Positions 1-11,204 of a DNA stretch of 64,000 nt are shown here, in pieces. The notes under the pieces were generated by a model. The model was not told where the DNA came from. It searched no databases and was given only the letters and a program-made list of their open reading frames with translations. This stretch comes from Candidatus Nitrotoga sp. SPKER. Its GTDB lineage: Bacteria; Pseudomonadota; Gammaproteobacteria; Burkholderiales; Gallionellaceae. The translations under genes and the position numbers were made by a program. The DNA lies in NCBI GenBank assembly GCA_003402285.1, contig QFXG01000026.1, positions 89,681-153,680 on the forward strand, read 5' to 3'. The stretch's first letter is position 1. Every line of letters starts with the position of its first letter.

Positions 1-929
1 TTGCCTCGCGTAAAGCATCGCAGAATGCAATTAACGGCCTGGTGCCAGCATTACCTGAATTTCTTGGCGGTTCAGCAGATCTGACCGGTTCAAACCTGAC
101 CAATTGGACAGGCGCCAAGCACATTCATGGGAAATCGACAGGTAACTACATTAGTTACGGAGTACGCGAATTCGGCATGTCGGCCATTATGAATGGTGTG
201 GCGTTGCATGGGGGCTTACTGCCATTTGGCGGCACTTTCCTGATGTTCTCAGAATATGCACGCAACGCATTACGTATGGCTGCACTGATGAAACAGCGTG
301 TGATTTTCGTGTACACGCATGACTCCATTGGTCTGGGCGAAGACGGCCCAACTCACCAGCCCGTGGAACAAACCACTACGCTACGCTATATTCCAAATAT
401 GGATGTTTGGCGTCCTTGTGATACGGTGGAATCTGCCGTGTCATGGGTTGCAGCTATTGAGCGCAAAACTGGTCCGAGTAGTCTTATCTTTAGCCGCCAG
501 AATTTGACATTTCAAAAGCGCAATGCGGATCAAATTGCCAACATTCGCAAGGGGGGGTATGTCTTGTCGGAAGCTGCCAATGGCAAGCCCCAAGCGCTCA
601 TTATCGCGACAGGTTCCGAGGTGGGTCTAGCCATGGATGCACAAAAAACTTTGGCTCAAGACGGCATTAATGTACGAGTAGTTTCCATGCCTTCAACTAA
701 TGTATTTGATCGTCAAGATCAAGAATATAAAGACAGCGTGCTACCAACAGGCAGTAAGCGCATAGCTGTCGAAGCGGGCGTGACAGGCTTTTGGTACAAA
801 TATGTGGGTTTAGACGGTGCGGTAATTGGCATGGATACCTTTGGCGAATCTGCTCCGGCAGGTGAATTATTCAAACACTTCGGCTTTACCATTGAAAATG
901 TAGTGAAAGCCGTAAAAAACATACTTTAA
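1..929 (+). CDS. tkt: Transketolase, C-terminal part (5' end outside window)
   Basis: The reading frame is already open at base 3 and runs to the stop at 927-929, so this is the last ~308 residues of a ~660-aa enzyme. Transketolase moves two-carbon ketol units between sugar phosphates, using thiamine diphosphate, in the Calvin cycle and pentose phosphate pathway. The fragment has the pyrimidine-binding domain, with the family patterns [23 protein letters not shown], and [19 protein letters not shown], followed by the C-terminal domain ([13 protein letters not shown]). It lies upstream of gap-pgk-pyk-fba on the same strand, the usual carbon-metabolism cluster of autotrophic betaproteobacteria. 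The 439-bp gap before gap suggests a separate promoter for the next gene. The internal GTG at 42 is not the true start, because homology continues upstream of it. Confidence 0.97.
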   Translation, partial: ASRKASQNAINGLVPALPEFLGGSADLTGSNLTNWTGAKHIHGKSTGNYISYGVREFGMSAIMNGVALHGGLLPFGGTFLMFSEYARNALRMAALMKQRVIFVYTHDSIGLGEDGPTHQPVEQTTTLRYIPNMDVWRPCDTVESAVSWVAAIERKTGPSSLIFSRQNLTFQKRNADQIANIRKGGYVLSEAANGKPQALIIATGSEVGLAMDAQKTLAQDGINVRVVSMPSTNVFDRQDQEYKDSVLPTGSKRIAVEAGVTGFWYKYVGLDGAVIGMDTFGESAPAGELFKHFGFTIENVVKAVKNIL

Positions 930-2367
<1,438 letters not shown>

Positions 2368-2450
2368 ACATGGGTGCAAAGTGAGGAGCCTCCTCACCTT
2401 TTTGCATTTCTTCTTATCGTTTCACCTCAAATGGTTAATTGGAGAAAGAA

Positions 2451-3635
2451 TTGTCCGTAATCAAAATGACTGATTTGGATCTCAAGGGCAAACGTGTCCT
2501 GATCCGCGAAGACTTGAATGTTCCTCAAGCCGATGACGGCACTATCACCGACGATACCCGCATCCGGGCGAGCATGCCTACCATTCAGCACGCCGTGAAA
2601 GCAGGCGCCAAAGTAATGTTGATGTCTCACCTCGGTCGCCCTGAAGAAGGTATCTATTCCGAAGCCGATTCCCTAAAGCCTGTAGCTAAACGTTTATCTG
2701 ACTTGCTGGGTAAAGAGATACGGGTCATTAAAGATTGGCTGGACGGTGGTTTTACCATCGCCGATGGCGAAGTCGTACTATTTGAGAACGTGCGCTTCAA
2801 TAAAGGTGAAGGTAAAAACAACGACGAGCTATCTCAAAAAATGGCCAAGCTGTGCGACATCTATGCCATGGATGCATTTGGTACCTCACACCGCGCGCAG
2901 GCTTCCACCCACGGTGTGGCGAAGTATGCACCAGTGGCATGCGCTGGGCCACTACTGGCAGCAGAACTGGAAGCATTAGGCAAGGCATTGAAAAGCCCAG
3001 CTCATCCGCTGATCGCCATTGTCGGCGGCTCTAAAGTTTCAACCAAGTTAACCGTACTGGAATCGCTATCTCACATCGTGGATCAATTGATTGTCGGTGG
3101 CGGCATTGCCAATACTTTCATTAAAGCGGCTGGTTATAACGTCGGTAAATCGCTATATGAACCCGATCTTGTAACCGAAGCCCAACGTTTAATACAAGCC
3201 GCTAAGGCCAAGGGTGGATCGATTCCGGTACCTACCGATGTGGTCGTGGGCAAGAAATTTGATGCCAATGAGCCCGCCGTGGTTAAAAAAGTGGCTGATA
3301 TTACCGACGATGATATGATTTTTGATATTGGTCCCGAAACTGCCCAAACTTATGCAGCCTATCTGAAAAACGCTGCAACCATTGTGTGGAATGGCCCGGT
3401 AGGCGTATTTGAATTTGACCAATTTGGCGCTGGTACCAAAACGCTAGGCATGGCGATTGCAGAAAGTCCCGCGTTTTCTATCGCCGGCGGTGGGGATACG
3501 CTGGCGGCGATTGCCAAATACAAGATCAGCGATCAAGTAAGCTATATTTCCACGGGCGGCGGTGCATTTCTAGAGTTTCTCGAAGGTAAAAAGTTGCCAG
3601 CGGTAGAAATTCTTGAGCAACGTGCAGCGAAGTAA
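2451..3635 (+). CDS. pgk: Phosphoglycerate kinase
   Basis: Transfers phosphate between 1,3-bisphosphoglycerate and ADP in the cytoplasm. From the TTG at 2451 the protein has 394 residues, the usual length, and begins [16 protein letters not shown], which fits betaproteobacterial relatives. GGAG lies 6 bases before this TTG. An ATG at 2466 is an alternative start. Visible motifs are IREDLNVP, the SHLGRP substrate loop, the GGSKVSTKL hinge, and the nucleotide-binding GGGDT near the C-terminus. It lies between gap and pyk, with only 16 bp to pyk. Confidence 0.96.
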   Translation: MSVIKMTDLDLKGKRVLIREDLNVPQADDGTITDDTRIRASMPTIQHAVKAGAKVMLMSHLGRPEEGIYSEADSLKPVAKRLSDLLGKEIRVIKDWLDGGFTIADGEVVLFENVRFNKGEGKNNDELSQKMAKLCDIYAMDAFGTSHRAQASTHGVAKYAPVACAGPLLAAELEALGKALKSPAHPLIAIVGGSKVSTKLTVLESLSHIVDQLIVGGGIANTFIKAAGYNVGKSLYEPDLVTEAQRLIQAAKAKGGSIPVPTDVVVGKKFDANEPAVVKKVADITDDDMIFDIGPETAQTYAAYLKNAATIVWNGPVGVFEFDQFGAGTKTLGMAIAESPAFSIAGGGDTLAAIAKYKISDQVSYISTGGGAFLEFLEGKKLPAVEILEQRAAK

Positions 3636-3651
3636 ATATAACGAGAAATTT

Positions 3652-5091
3652 ATGTTACGCAGAACCAAAATTGTTGCCACCTTGGGACCAGCCTCCAGTG
3701 ACCAGAAAGTACTGGAGCAAATGATACTTGCTGGTGTGGATGTGGTGCGTATGAATTTTTCCCACGGCACAGCGCAAGATCACGTAGCGCGTGTTGAAAA
3801 AGTGCGCGCTGCAGCGGCTGCATGTGGCCGTATTGTCGGGATTCTTGCCGACCTGCAAGGCCCCAAAATTCGGGTGGGGAAAATTGAAAATGACAAAATC
3901 ATTCTCAAGCAAGGAGATACATTTATCCTGGATGCAGCATGGACAGGTCTCGGCAATCAAGAACGAGTTGGTCTAGACTACAAGAACTTACCTAAAGATG
4001 TTAGTAAAGGTTCGGTGTTGTTACTGAATGACGGCATGCTGGAATTTGATGTAATCGAAGTCAAGGGTGCACAAATTATCTGCAAAGTCGTGTGCGGCGG
4101 TGTGCTATCCAACAACAAGGGGATCAATCGCAAGGGCGGTGGTTTGACTGCGCCTGCACTTACCGACAAGGACAAGGAGGACATTAAGACCGCAGCATTG
4201 ATTAAAGCAGACTATCTGGCGATTTCCTTCCCGCGTTCAGCAAGTGACATGAAATTGGCACGCAAATTAATGCATGCCGCTGGCGGCAAAAGCTTGTTAA
4301 TGGCTAAAATTGAGCGTGCTGAAGCCATTGCTGTACTGGGCGAAATTATCGATGCATCCGACGCTATCATGGTAGCTCGAGGCGATCTTTCCGTGGAAGT
4401 GGGAGATGCAGCCGTACCAGGCTTGCAAAAACGCATGATCCGTATGGCGCGCGCCAAAAACAAGTTGGTGATCACTGCTACACAGATGATGGAATCCATG
4501 ATCACCAACCCGATTCCCACTCGGGCGGAAGTATCAGACGTGGCAAATGCCGTACTGGATGGTACCGATGCTGTCATGCTGTCGGCAGAAACTGCGGTGG
4601 GCGACTACCCCATTGAAACCATCAAATCCATGGTACGCATCTGTATTAACGCAGAAAGTGAAATGGAAGAGCTCGCCACCAATCAACGTCTGCTGCAATC
4701 AAAATTCGCACGCATTGATCAGGCTATTGCCATGTCTGCGCTATATGCAGCGTCTCACTTTACAATTAAAGCAATTGTGGCATTGACCCAGTCCGGTTCG
4801 ACTCCTTTGTGGATGTCGCGTATGAATGCAAGAGTGCCGATCTTTGCGTTAACACCCACTGAGTCAACCTTAAGTAAAGTAACGCTATTCAGCGGAGTAC
4901 ATCCGATTGCGTTTAACACGACTTCCAAACTTCCTTCCGTAGAGTTACGCGCAGCAGAGGAAGAAATGGTGCGTTTGGGATTAGTACAAGAAGGGGACAT
5001 GATTGTAATGACTATAGGTGAAGCCGTTGGCAAGGCTGGCTATACCAATACCATGAAAATTGTCCGGGTAGGCGATCACCGTAAACACTGA
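3652..5091 (+). CDS. pyk: Pyruvate kinase
   Basis: Converts phosphoenolpyruvate and ADP to pyruvate and ATP. The 479-aa protein starts at MLRRTKIVATLGPAS, the canonical family N-terminus; an upstream in-frame start at 3613 would overlap pgk and is less likely. The barrel has DVVRMNFSHG, the active-site stretch MAKIERAEA, MVARGDLSVE, and the signature ITATQMMESM with GTDAVMLSAETAVG. The allosteric C-terminal domain is present (ALTQSGSTP). It follows pgk closely, so co-transcription is likely, and a hairpin lies downstream. Confidence 0.97.
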   Translation: MLRRTKIVATLGPASSDQKVLEQMILAGVDVVRMNFSHGTAQDHVARVEKVRAAAAACGRIVGILADLQGPKIRVGKIENDKIILKQGDTFILDAAWTGLGNQERVGLDYKNLPKDVSKGSVLLLNDGMLEFDVIEVKGAQIICKVVCGGVLSNNKGINRKGGGLTAPALTDKDKEDIKTAALIKADYLAISFPRSASDMKLARKLMHAAGGKSLLMAKIERAEAIAVLGEIIDASDAIMVARGDLSVEVGDAAVPGLQKRMIRMARAKNKLVITATQMMESMITNPIPTRAEVSDVANAVLDGTDAVMLSAETAVGDYPIETIKSMVRICINAESEMEELATNQRLLQSKFARIDQAIAMSALYAASHFTIKAIVALTQSGSTPLWMSRMNARVPIFALTPTESTLSKVTLFSGVHPIAFNTTSKLPSVELRAAEEEMVRLGLVQEGDMIVMTIGEAVGKAGYTNTMKIVRVGDHRKH

Positions 5092-5104
5092 GGAGTTGAA
5101 GCAC

Positions 5105-5136
5105 GGCCGCGTTTTCCCATACGCGGCCAGATTTTA
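5105..5136 (+). terminator. Hairpin after pyk
   Basis: GGCCGCGT (5105-5112) pairs with ACGCGGCC (5121-5128) around an 8-base loop and is followed by AGATTTTATTTTT. It fits a factor-independent terminator or attenuator between pyk and fba. Confidence 0.7.
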
Positions 5137-5180
5137 TTTTTGATTTTGTTTGATAACTTTAAATTTGTTAGGAGAAAAAA

Positions 5181-6245
5181 ATGGCTCTTGTTTCATTACG
5201 CCAGCTGCTGGATCATGCAGCCGAGAACGGATACGGACTACCCGCATTCAACGTCAATAATTTGGAACAGGTCAAAGCAATCATGGAGGCAGCGGATGAA
5301 ACCAATAGCCCCGTGATTATGCAAGGCTCAGCTGGTGCCCGCAAATATGCAGGTGAAGCGTTCTTGCGCCACCTGATTCTAGCTGCTGTAGAAACTTATC
5401 CACACATCCCAGTAGTCATGCACCAAGATCACGGAGCCTCCCCGGCTGTATGTATCAACGCCATTCGTTCCGGATTCTCCAGCGTCATGATGGATGGTTC
5501 TTTGAAAGAAGATGCCAAAACTCCATCTTCTTACGAATACAACGTTGAAGTCACCAGTAAAGTTGTTGATCTTTCCCACGCGGTGGGTGTATCCGTTGAA
5601 GGTGAACTGGGCTGCTTGGGCTCTCTTGAAACCGGCATGGGCGAACAAGAAGATGGGCAAGGTGCGGAAGGTAAACTGGACCACTCGCAACTACTAACCG
5701 ATCCAGAAGAAGCAGCCGATTTTGTACGAAAGACTGGTGTAGATGCACTGGCGATAGCCATCGGCACCTCGCACGGTGCATACAAATTTACTCGCCCACC
5801 TACAGGCGACACTTTGGATATTAAGCGCATCAAAGCGATCCACGCTCGCATCCCCAATACTCACTTGGTCATGCATGGTTCTTCTTCTGTACCGCAAGAA
5901 TGGTTGAAGATCATTGACCAATTTGGCGGCGATATGGGAGAAACCTATGGCGTGCCAGTTTCAGAAATAGTCGAGGGTATCAAACACGGCGTGCGAAAAG
6001 TTAACATTGACACAGACCTACGCATGGCATCTACCGGCGCGGTGCGTCGTCACTTGGCACAAAATCCCAAAAATTTTGACCCACGTAAATTCTTGGCGGA
6101 ATCGACCATTGCCATGAAAGAGATCTGCAAAGCACGTTATGAAGCCTTTGGTTCTGCTGGCCAAGCTTCGAAAATAAAAGCATTATCACTGGACGCGATG
6201 GCCATCAGGTACACCAAAGGTGAGCTAAAAGCCATCGTCAAATAA
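5181..6245 (+). CDS. fba: Class II fructose-1,6-bisphosphate aldolase
   Basis: Zinc-dependent aldolase joining dihydroxyacetone phosphate and glyceraldehyde-3-phosphate; it can also make sedoheptulose bisphosphate in the Calvin cycle. The 354 aa are full length. Metal and active-site motifs are seen: [10 protein letters not shown] (zinc His), [34 protein letters not shown] and [16 protein letters not shown] lies 9 bases before the ATG. A strong terminator follows. Its position at the end of the tkt-gap-pgk-pyk block matches many autotrophic betaproteobacteria. Confidence 0.97.
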   Translation: MALVSLRQLLDHAAENGYGLPAFNVNNLEQVKAIMEAADETNSPVIMQGSAGARKYAGEAFLRHLILAAVETYPHIPVVMHQDHGASPAVCINAIRSGFSSVMMDGSLKEDAKTPSSYEYNVEVTSKVVDLSHAVGVSVEGELGCLGSLETGMGEQEDGQGAEGKLDHSQLLTDPEEAADFVRKTGVDALAIAIGTSHGAYKFTRPPTGDTLDIKRIKAIHARIPNTHLVMHGSSSVPQEWLKIIDQFGGDMGETYGVPVSEIVEGIKHGVRKVNIDTDLRMASTGAVRRHLAQNPKNFDPRKFLAESTIAMKEICKARYEAFGSAGQASKIKALSLDAMAIRYTKGELKAIVK

Positions 6246-6263
6246 TTCAATGTAAGCACAGTT

Positions 6264-6291
6264 AAAAAAGCGGTTTTCGAACCGCTTTTTT
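6264..6291 (+). terminator. Terminator of fba
   Basis: A perfect 12-bp stem (AAAAAAGCGGTT / AACCGCTTTTTT) with a TTCG loop and a T-run lies 18 bp after the fba stop codon. It is a textbook factor-independent terminator. Confidence 0.92.
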
Positions 6292-6529
6292 CTTATCCCG
6301 AGAGAATTAAAGATAGGCATCTGTAATTAACTCGGCGCATTATAAATTTCCGATTTCCGTAAACACGCCTAACTTCCCACAAGTTTATTAAAACTCATCC
6401 TAAAGATCCCGCCGTTCAATTCCAGAATGGTAAGATATTTACACCAGTATTTGTGCATTAGAAGAAAGAATGCGAAGCTGGTAACATTGAAGTTCGCGCA
6501 AGTATAAAATTCAAAATACTTAAAACATC

Positions 6530-6862
6530 ATGCAATCTATACAAAACTTACCCCTCCCTCCATCTTTAAAAGGGTTAGAAGATACCAAAGAAGTAACCAA
6601 GATAACTGAAATTAAACCAGTTAAGCCCGCCCCAGAGGGCATCCAGCCGTCTCTGATATTTCGGCCATTTACACGATCAGAACATCCGAGCAATCTGTCA
6701 TTCGAGAGGCGAAATGTAGAGTCTCATCTTGGTGAACGTCGAAAAGTCTGTCGTCGTATCAAAACTCAGCCTCTTCTAAGAGAACTTCGCTCAAAGGTAG
6801 ATCGACGACACCGCAAACAAAGAAAAACAGATATAACAGAACATATAGATGAAAAGGTCTAA
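6530..6862 (+). CDS. Small basic hypothetical protein
   Basis: A 110-aa open frame with a proline-rich first half and a strongly basic, arginine-rich second half (FERRNVESHLGERRKVCRRI, then RRHRKQRK). There is no signal peptide, no membrane segment and no family I recognise. The ribosome-binding site is weak. The basic tail would suit nucleic-acid or polyphosphate binding; that is inference only, prompted by the polyphosphate kinase gene 134 bp downstream. Confidence 0.5.
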   Translation: MQSIQNLPLPPSLKGLEDTKEVTKITEIKPVKPAPEGIQPSLIFRPFTRSEHPSNLSFERRNVESHLGERRKVCRRIKTQPLLRELRSKVDRRHRKQRKTDITEHIDEKV

Positions 6863-6996
6863 AGTTGAAAATTATTCAACATAATTGATACATCAATCAT
6901 GTAATGATTACTCATCAAGCAGGTTACTTTATAAAGTATGGGTATAAATTTAGTTTTATATAACACGAATCGTGCATATTTCTTGGTGAATTTTTG

Positions 6997-7803
6997 ATGA
7001 ATAAAAAAAACGATCTCAATCAACCTGCCAAAACAACTTCACAAATCAGCAAGCATGAATATCGAAAGACACTCCATGCTCTTCAGATCGAGCTCGTCAA
7101 ACTGCAACGGCATTTCATTAAATGCAATGACAAAATTCTAATTATTTTTGAAGGGCGGGATGCGTCTGGAAAAGATGGCACAATTAAGCGCATCATTCAA
7201 CATTTAAGTCCGCGTGAAACACGTGTCGTGGCACTCGGCAAGCCTTCCGACCGCGATCAAACAGTGTGGTACTTTCAGCGTTATGTTCCCTATCTGCCAG
7301 CAGCTCAAGAGCTCGTGCTGTTTAACCGCAGTTGGTACAATCGCGCCGGTGTCGAGCGAGTAATGGGCTTTTGTACTGACGCTGAGCATGAGGAATTTAT
7401 GGATTCAGTATCAGAGTTCGAACATATGTTGGTCCGTTCAGGCGTCAAACTTTTTAAGTATTACCTCGACATCAGCAAACATGAACAGAAAAAACGTTTA
7501 AATGAACGCATGACAGACCCGCTTACCCAGTGGAAAGTCAGCGCGCTTGACGATCAAGCAATCAAAAAATGGAAGCCATACAGCTTGGCACGCAACGAAA
7601 TGTTGGCTCGCTCACACACCGCAATGGCTCCATGGACGATAGTTCGTGCCAACGATAAGTATCTGACACGACTTAATGTTATCAAGGATGTGCTCAGCCG
7701 CCTTAATTACACGGATAAGGATGAAAATCTAGTTCTGCCGGATTCACGGGTCATATTAACCTACCATGCAACCTGTCTCGAAAATGGCGGGCTGGAACCA
7801 TAG
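6997..7803 (+). CDS. ppk2: Polyphosphate kinase 2 family protein
   Basis: PPK2 enzymes move phosphate between polyphosphate and nucleoside mono- or diphosphates, usually in the direction of nucleotide synthesis. The 268-aa single-domain protein has a Walker A loop GRDASGKDG (residues ~52-60), the LFNRSWYNRAGVER segment of the Walker B/lid region, and the family patterns LDISKHEQKKRL and RNEMLARSHT. It is one full PPK2 domain, not the fused double form. Whether it prefers AMP or ADP cannot be read here. ATG 6997 is preferred to the TTG one codon earlier. A ppk1 gene lies at 45123, so the organism both makes and uses polyphosphate. Confidence 0.93.
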   Translation: MNKKNDLNQPAKTTSQISKHEYRKTLHALQIELVKLQRHFIKCNDKILIIFEGRDASGKDGTIKRIIQHLSPRETRVVALGKPSDRDQTVWYFQRYVPYLPAAQELVLFNRSWYNRAGVERVMGFCTDAEHEEFMDSVSEFEHMLVRSGVKLFKYYLDISKHEQKKRLNERMTDPLTQWKVSALDDQAIKKWKPYSLARNEMLARSHTAMAPWTIVRANDKYLTRLNVIKDVLSRLNYTDKDENLVLPDSRVILTYHATCLENGGLEP

Positions 7804-8144
7804 CCGAAGACTTATGAGCGGAGAAATCTCCATGAAGACTGTACCTGTTAACGTAGCGTTCAATCTGTATCTTTCTTTCTAGCAAGCAACACAACTCTTC
7901 CCCTAAGTCCGTGCGTTACCGCACATACGATAGACTTAACCTTACGATAGTCTTCGATCTGTGTTTTTAGCGGCATTCGATCAAACCAAAGCAGTGAGTT
8001 AAGGCTAATGCCACCATTGTTAGCACGTCAATGTCCTTGAGTAATGTGCGTTCAAATGTGCAATTTTCATGCCTCAAAATCACCAAACAGCTCACAGGCA
8101 GATCTGAAGAAATTTTTTCATTATTTTAAAAAAGGGTTACCACT
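7804..8144. other. Intergenic stretch before doxX
   Basis: No gene, tRNA or clear repeat is seen in these 341 bp. The last part carries a usable ribosome-binding site (AAAGGG) for the DoxX gene. Confidence 0.5.
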
Positions 8145-8555
8145 ATGAATGCATTGAACAACTTTGGCCCACTGGTGGGTCGTATTTTGATGGCACTCAT
8201 CTTCGTTATGTCAGGATTCGGTAACATCACCGGCTTTGAAGGGACGGTAGGATTTATAGCCAGCAAAGGACTGCCAATGCCGGAATTACTTGCCATCGGC
8301 GCCATTTTTGTTGAACTGGGCGGGGGCATCATGCTGATCTTTGGCTGGAATGCACGCTGGGCTGCCGCTGCAATATTTATATTTACCGCAATGGCGGCGC
8401 TGTTCTTTCATAATTTCTGGGCTGTACCACCCAATGAAGCACAAAATCAAATGATCAACTTCATGAAAAATATTTCCATAATGGGTGGTTTAGTCTACGT
8501 TATCGTGCATGGCAGCGGGCCTTTTAGCTTAAGTCGTAACACTGCTAGAACCTAA
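8145..8555 (+). CDS. DoxX family membrane protein
   Basis: A 136-aa protein with four hydrophobic segments, starting with VGRILMALIFVMSGFGNITG, the usual DoxX opening. The pattern GLPMPELLAIGAIFVELGGG and the FHNFWA motif are also typical. DoxX proteins are small inner-membrane proteins of uncertain function, often tied to redox or stress responses. It stands alone, with 458 bp before the next gene, so nothing links it firmly to the copper/heme block downstream. Confidence 0.88.
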   Translation: MNALNNFGPLVGRILMALIFVMSGFGNITGFEGTVGFIASKGLPMPELLAIGAIFVELGGGIMLIFGWNARWAAAAIFIFTAMAALFFHNFWAVPPNEAQNQMINFMKNISIMGGLVYVIVHGSGPFSLSRNTART

Positions 8556-8942
8556 AAACAGGCTCTTCCAATTACACAGCATGGCTGTAGCCGCTACCTA
8601 CTTAGTCGCCCCATAGCCACGTGACTGGATAATTGCTACAACATTGCTAGTGTATAAGACCGATAATAGTACCTACCGATATTAAAACTTATCTGCATCA
8701 CCTACATCACAAAATTTTCCAGGTTTTGTGACGAAATATCGCATTCATATGAGCGTTGTTCAAGATATTAATCGCCAAGATCACATAGTCGAATCATGAG
8801 TTTCGCATTTGTACCAGCCTAATCAGATAATTATCGAGGTAACAATTAATTTTTCATTATGCCAAATCTATCATTAATAGAACATTTTATACTATATGTT
8901 TAAGCATATTTATTTACTCGCTACAAGACATCAATAATTTAC

Positions 8943-8999
8943 TTGACAATAGCTTTAATTAAAGATACATTTAATATGTATCTTTAATTAAAGCTATTG
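8943..8999 (+). promoter_or_regulatory. Promoter overlapping a 53-bp palindrome, NsrR-type operator
   Basis: Bases 8947-8999 form an inverted repeat with 24-bp perfect arms around five central bases. Its core, 8962-8984, is AAGATACATTT-A-ATATGTATCTT, which fits the 11-1-11 NsrR operator pattern (AAGATGCATTT-n-AAATGCATCTT). TTGACA at 8943-8948 with TACATT at 8966-8971 (17-bp spacer) places a -10 box inside the palindrome, so a bound repressor would block it. It sits 15 bp before the ncgA start. NsrR is a nitric-oxide-sensing Rrf2 repressor known to control ncgABC-nirK in Nitrosomonas europaea. No nsrR gene is in the window. Confidence 0.82.
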
Positions 9000-9013
9000 A
9001 AATAAAAATTGGG

Positions 9014-10108
9014 ATGACCAGAAAAATGACCGTTGCCTTATTAAATAGATCACGTGTATCCAATGTAACCTGTTATGTCGGAAACATTTTAACATTTTTA
9101 TTCATGGCGGGAATTGCTACTGCAAGCTGGGCCGAACAACGTGAATTCAATCTGACAATTGACGAGGTTGCAATAGAAGTAGCGCCCGGCCTCACCAATA
9201 AAGTCTTTGCTTTTAACGGACAGGTGCCAGGGCCGCTCATCCACGTCAAAGAAGGCGATGATGTGATGGTGCATGTCAGTAACAACACCACACTTCCCCA
9301 TACTATCCATTGGCATGGCGTTAATCAGACCGGGAGTTGGCAACAAGATGGCGTGCCCGGTTTCACACAAGAAGCGATTCAGCCTGGTGAATCTTATACC
9401 TATAAATTCAATGTTGATCGTCCCGGAAGCCTGTGGTACCACTGCCATGTAGATGTCTGGGAGCATGTGGCGTTACGCGGAATGTGGGGGCCCTTAATCG
9501 TCGATCCAAAAAATCCGAGCGCCCTCGAAAAAGAAGTGACCCAGGACGCCATTCTAATGCTGAGTACTTGGCAATCTCCGTATGCCAGCGTTTATGGCAA
9601 AGGGGGCAGCCCACAGGATGTTTCTGACTATTTTTCAGTAAACGCAAAATCCTTCCCATTCACTCAGCCAATTAGAGTCAAGAAAGGCGATGTATTGAGA
9701 ATGCGCTTTATTGGTGCAGGCGATGAAACTCACCAAATGCATATGCATGGGCACGACATGCTTGTCACCCACAAAGATGGGTACCCGCTTTCCAGCCCTT
9801 ACTATGTGGACACGGTTCCGGTAGGACCCGGTGAGCGTTATGACGTAATTGTCAAAATGAACAACCCTGGACTCTTCATAATGCACGACCATGTTGACAA
9901 ACACATGTCAAATAACGGCGCCTCGATGGGTGGGCCAATGACCGTTTTTGAATACGAAGGCATCAAAATGAATGACTGGTATACCTGGAAAGGAAAAGCA
10001 TACGACCCCAATTTCTTCTATAGTGTATCGCTTACGCAGGGATATGGGCTTTTTAACAGCGCACCGTTTATGGGGAAAATCGTCGAACAGGGGAAACGGA
10101 GGAGATAA
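9014..10108 (+). CDS. ncgA: Two-domain multicopper oxidase (NcgA-like)
   Basis: A 364-aa periplasmic blue copper oxidase with an N-terminal membrane/signal segment ending near ASWA (residues 37-40). Domain 1 carries HTIHWHG (96-102) and WYHCHVDVWEH with Cys144, His151 and a downstream Met, a type 1 copper site. Domain 2 carries HQMHMHGHD (240-248) and HDHVDKHM (291-298) but no type 1 cysteine. This is the type C two-domain arrangement seen in the Nitrosomonas europaea blue copper oxidase. It is first in the ncgA-ncgB-ncgC-nirK operon, 2 bp before ncgB. In N. europaea the operon is needed for nitrite tolerance; the exact reaction of NcgA remains uncertain. Confidence 0.9.
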   Translation: MTRKMTVALLNRSRVSNVTCYVGNILTFLFMAGIATASWAEQREFNLTIDEVAIEVAPGLTNKVFAFNGQVPGPLIHVKEGDDVMVHVSNNTTLPHTIHWHGVNQTGSWQQDGVPGFTQEAIQPGESYTYKFNVDRPGSLWYHCHVDVWEHVALRGMWGPLIVDPKNPSALEKEVTQDAILMLSTWQSPYASVYGKGGSPQDVSDYFSVNAKSFPFTQPIRVKKGDVLRMRFIGAGDETHQMHMHGHDMLVTHKDGYPLSSPYYVDTVPVGPGERYDVIVKMNNPGLFIMHDHVDKHMSNNGASMGGPMTVFEYEGIKMNDWYTWKGKAYDPNFFYSVSLTQGYGLFNSAPFMGKIVEQGKRRR

Positions 10109-10110
10109 AT

Positions 10111-10791
10111 ATGAAGCGAATGATTCTTGTGACCGTACTTGGTTTTTCTGGAGCCGTTCTCGCTGAAGGAGGAATGCTTCAAGAGAGCTGTGCCGCTTGC
10201 CACAACATTAAAGGGCCAGCAACCCAGACATTGAAAGCTGCCTTTGAAAAAAAAGGGCCAGCTCTTTTCTATGCGGGCAATAAGTATCGTCAAGAATGGC
10301 TTGTATCTTGGCTGCAAAAGCCCAGTCGAATACGCCCAGCCGGGATGTACTATGGCGGGCATATCAAGCCTGGGCCCAAAGGTGATGAAATTGATACGTC
10401 GACGCTCACGGATCATATCGCACTTTCCAAGGCTGATGCTACCTCAGTTGCGGCCGAGCTTATGAAATTAAAACCGCATAATGATTTGATCGCCAAGGAA
10501 AAAATCGAGTCCGGTACGATATCAAAACAAATGGGAGAAATGGCCTTCAATAAATTTTTGGGCTGTATGGCCTGTCACTTGATCGAACCTGAATATGGTG
10601 GCGTATCGGGGCCAGAACTTTATACGGCGGCCAAGCGTCTGCAACCGCAATATATAGTGAGTTTCATCAGATCTCCCCAAGCTTGGGAGCCAAAATCCAT
10701 GATGCCAAACAAAAACCTATCGGAAGTGAATATACAGAAAATGGTTCATTATCTTGAGACGCTGAGCAAGGAGGCTACAAATGGCCACTAA
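10111..10791 (+). CDS. ncgB: Diheme cytochrome c (NcgB-like)
   Basis: A 226-aa exported protein (signal peptide ending at VLAEG) with two heme c attachment motifs, CAACH near residue 27 and CMACH near residue 151. The pattern YAGNKYRQEWLVSWLQKPSR between them recurs in the tetraheme protein at 13367. The C-terminal domain has a methionine-rich PKSMMPN loop, a likely axial Met ligand. It overlaps ncgC by 11 bp, so translation is probably coupled. Its role is presumably to pass electrons between the quinol/cytochrome pool and NcgA or NirK; this is inference from the operon. Confidence 0.88.
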   Translation: MKRMILVTVLGFSGAVLAEGGMLQESCAACHNIKGPATQTLKAAFEKKGPALFYAGNKYRQEWLVSWLQKPSRIRPAGMYYGGHIKPGPKGDEIDTSTLTDHIALSKADATSVAAELMKLKPHNDLIAKEKIESGTISKQMGEMAFNKFLGCMACHLIEPEYGGVSGPELYTAAKRLQPQYIVSFIRSPQAWEPKSMMPNKNLSEVNIQKMVHYLETLSKEATNGH

Positions 10792-11131
10792 ATTAGTTTT
10801 TTTGCTTTTACTAACGGCTTTCTCGGTCCAAGCGCAAGCCAAGGAAACGCCGGCGGACAACTACAAAGCCTATTGCGTTCAATGTCACGGCAGTGAGGGA
10901 ACCGGAAAAGGTGTGAACGTCCGGGATATGTCAGTCGTGCCACGTGATCATACCGATGCGAAGTCAATGTCAGGTCGCTCGGACGAAACATTATTTAAGG
11001 CAATCAAAGAAGGTGGGCCATCCATTGATAAATCAATATTGATGCCTCCCTGGGGATCAACCTTAAGTGATGAGGAAATTAACGATTTAGTGCAGCATCT
11101 ACGCATGTTATGCAAGTGCAAATTTGGTTAG
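10781..11131 (+). CDS. ncgC: Monoheme cytochrome c (NcgC-like)
   Basis: A 116-aa class I cytochrome with a signal peptide (LLLLTAFSVQAQA), one heme motif CVQCHGSEGTGKG, and the axial-Met loop SILMPPWGSTLSDEE. It starts within the end of ncgB and is followed after 73 bp by nirK. It is the likely small electron shuttle of the operon. Confidence 0.88.
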   Translation: MATKLVFLLLLTAFSVQAQAKETPADNYKAYCVQCHGSEGTGKGVNVRDMSVVPRDHTDAKSMSGRSDETLFKAIKEGGPSIDKSILMPPWGSTLSDEEINDLVQHLRMLCKCKFG

Positions 11132-11204
11132 TAAAAAGCAGTCGCAAAAGTGGTAGAAAAAATAAGTAATTTGCAGTTAACGTTAAATTAAACAGGGGAA
11201 TAAT

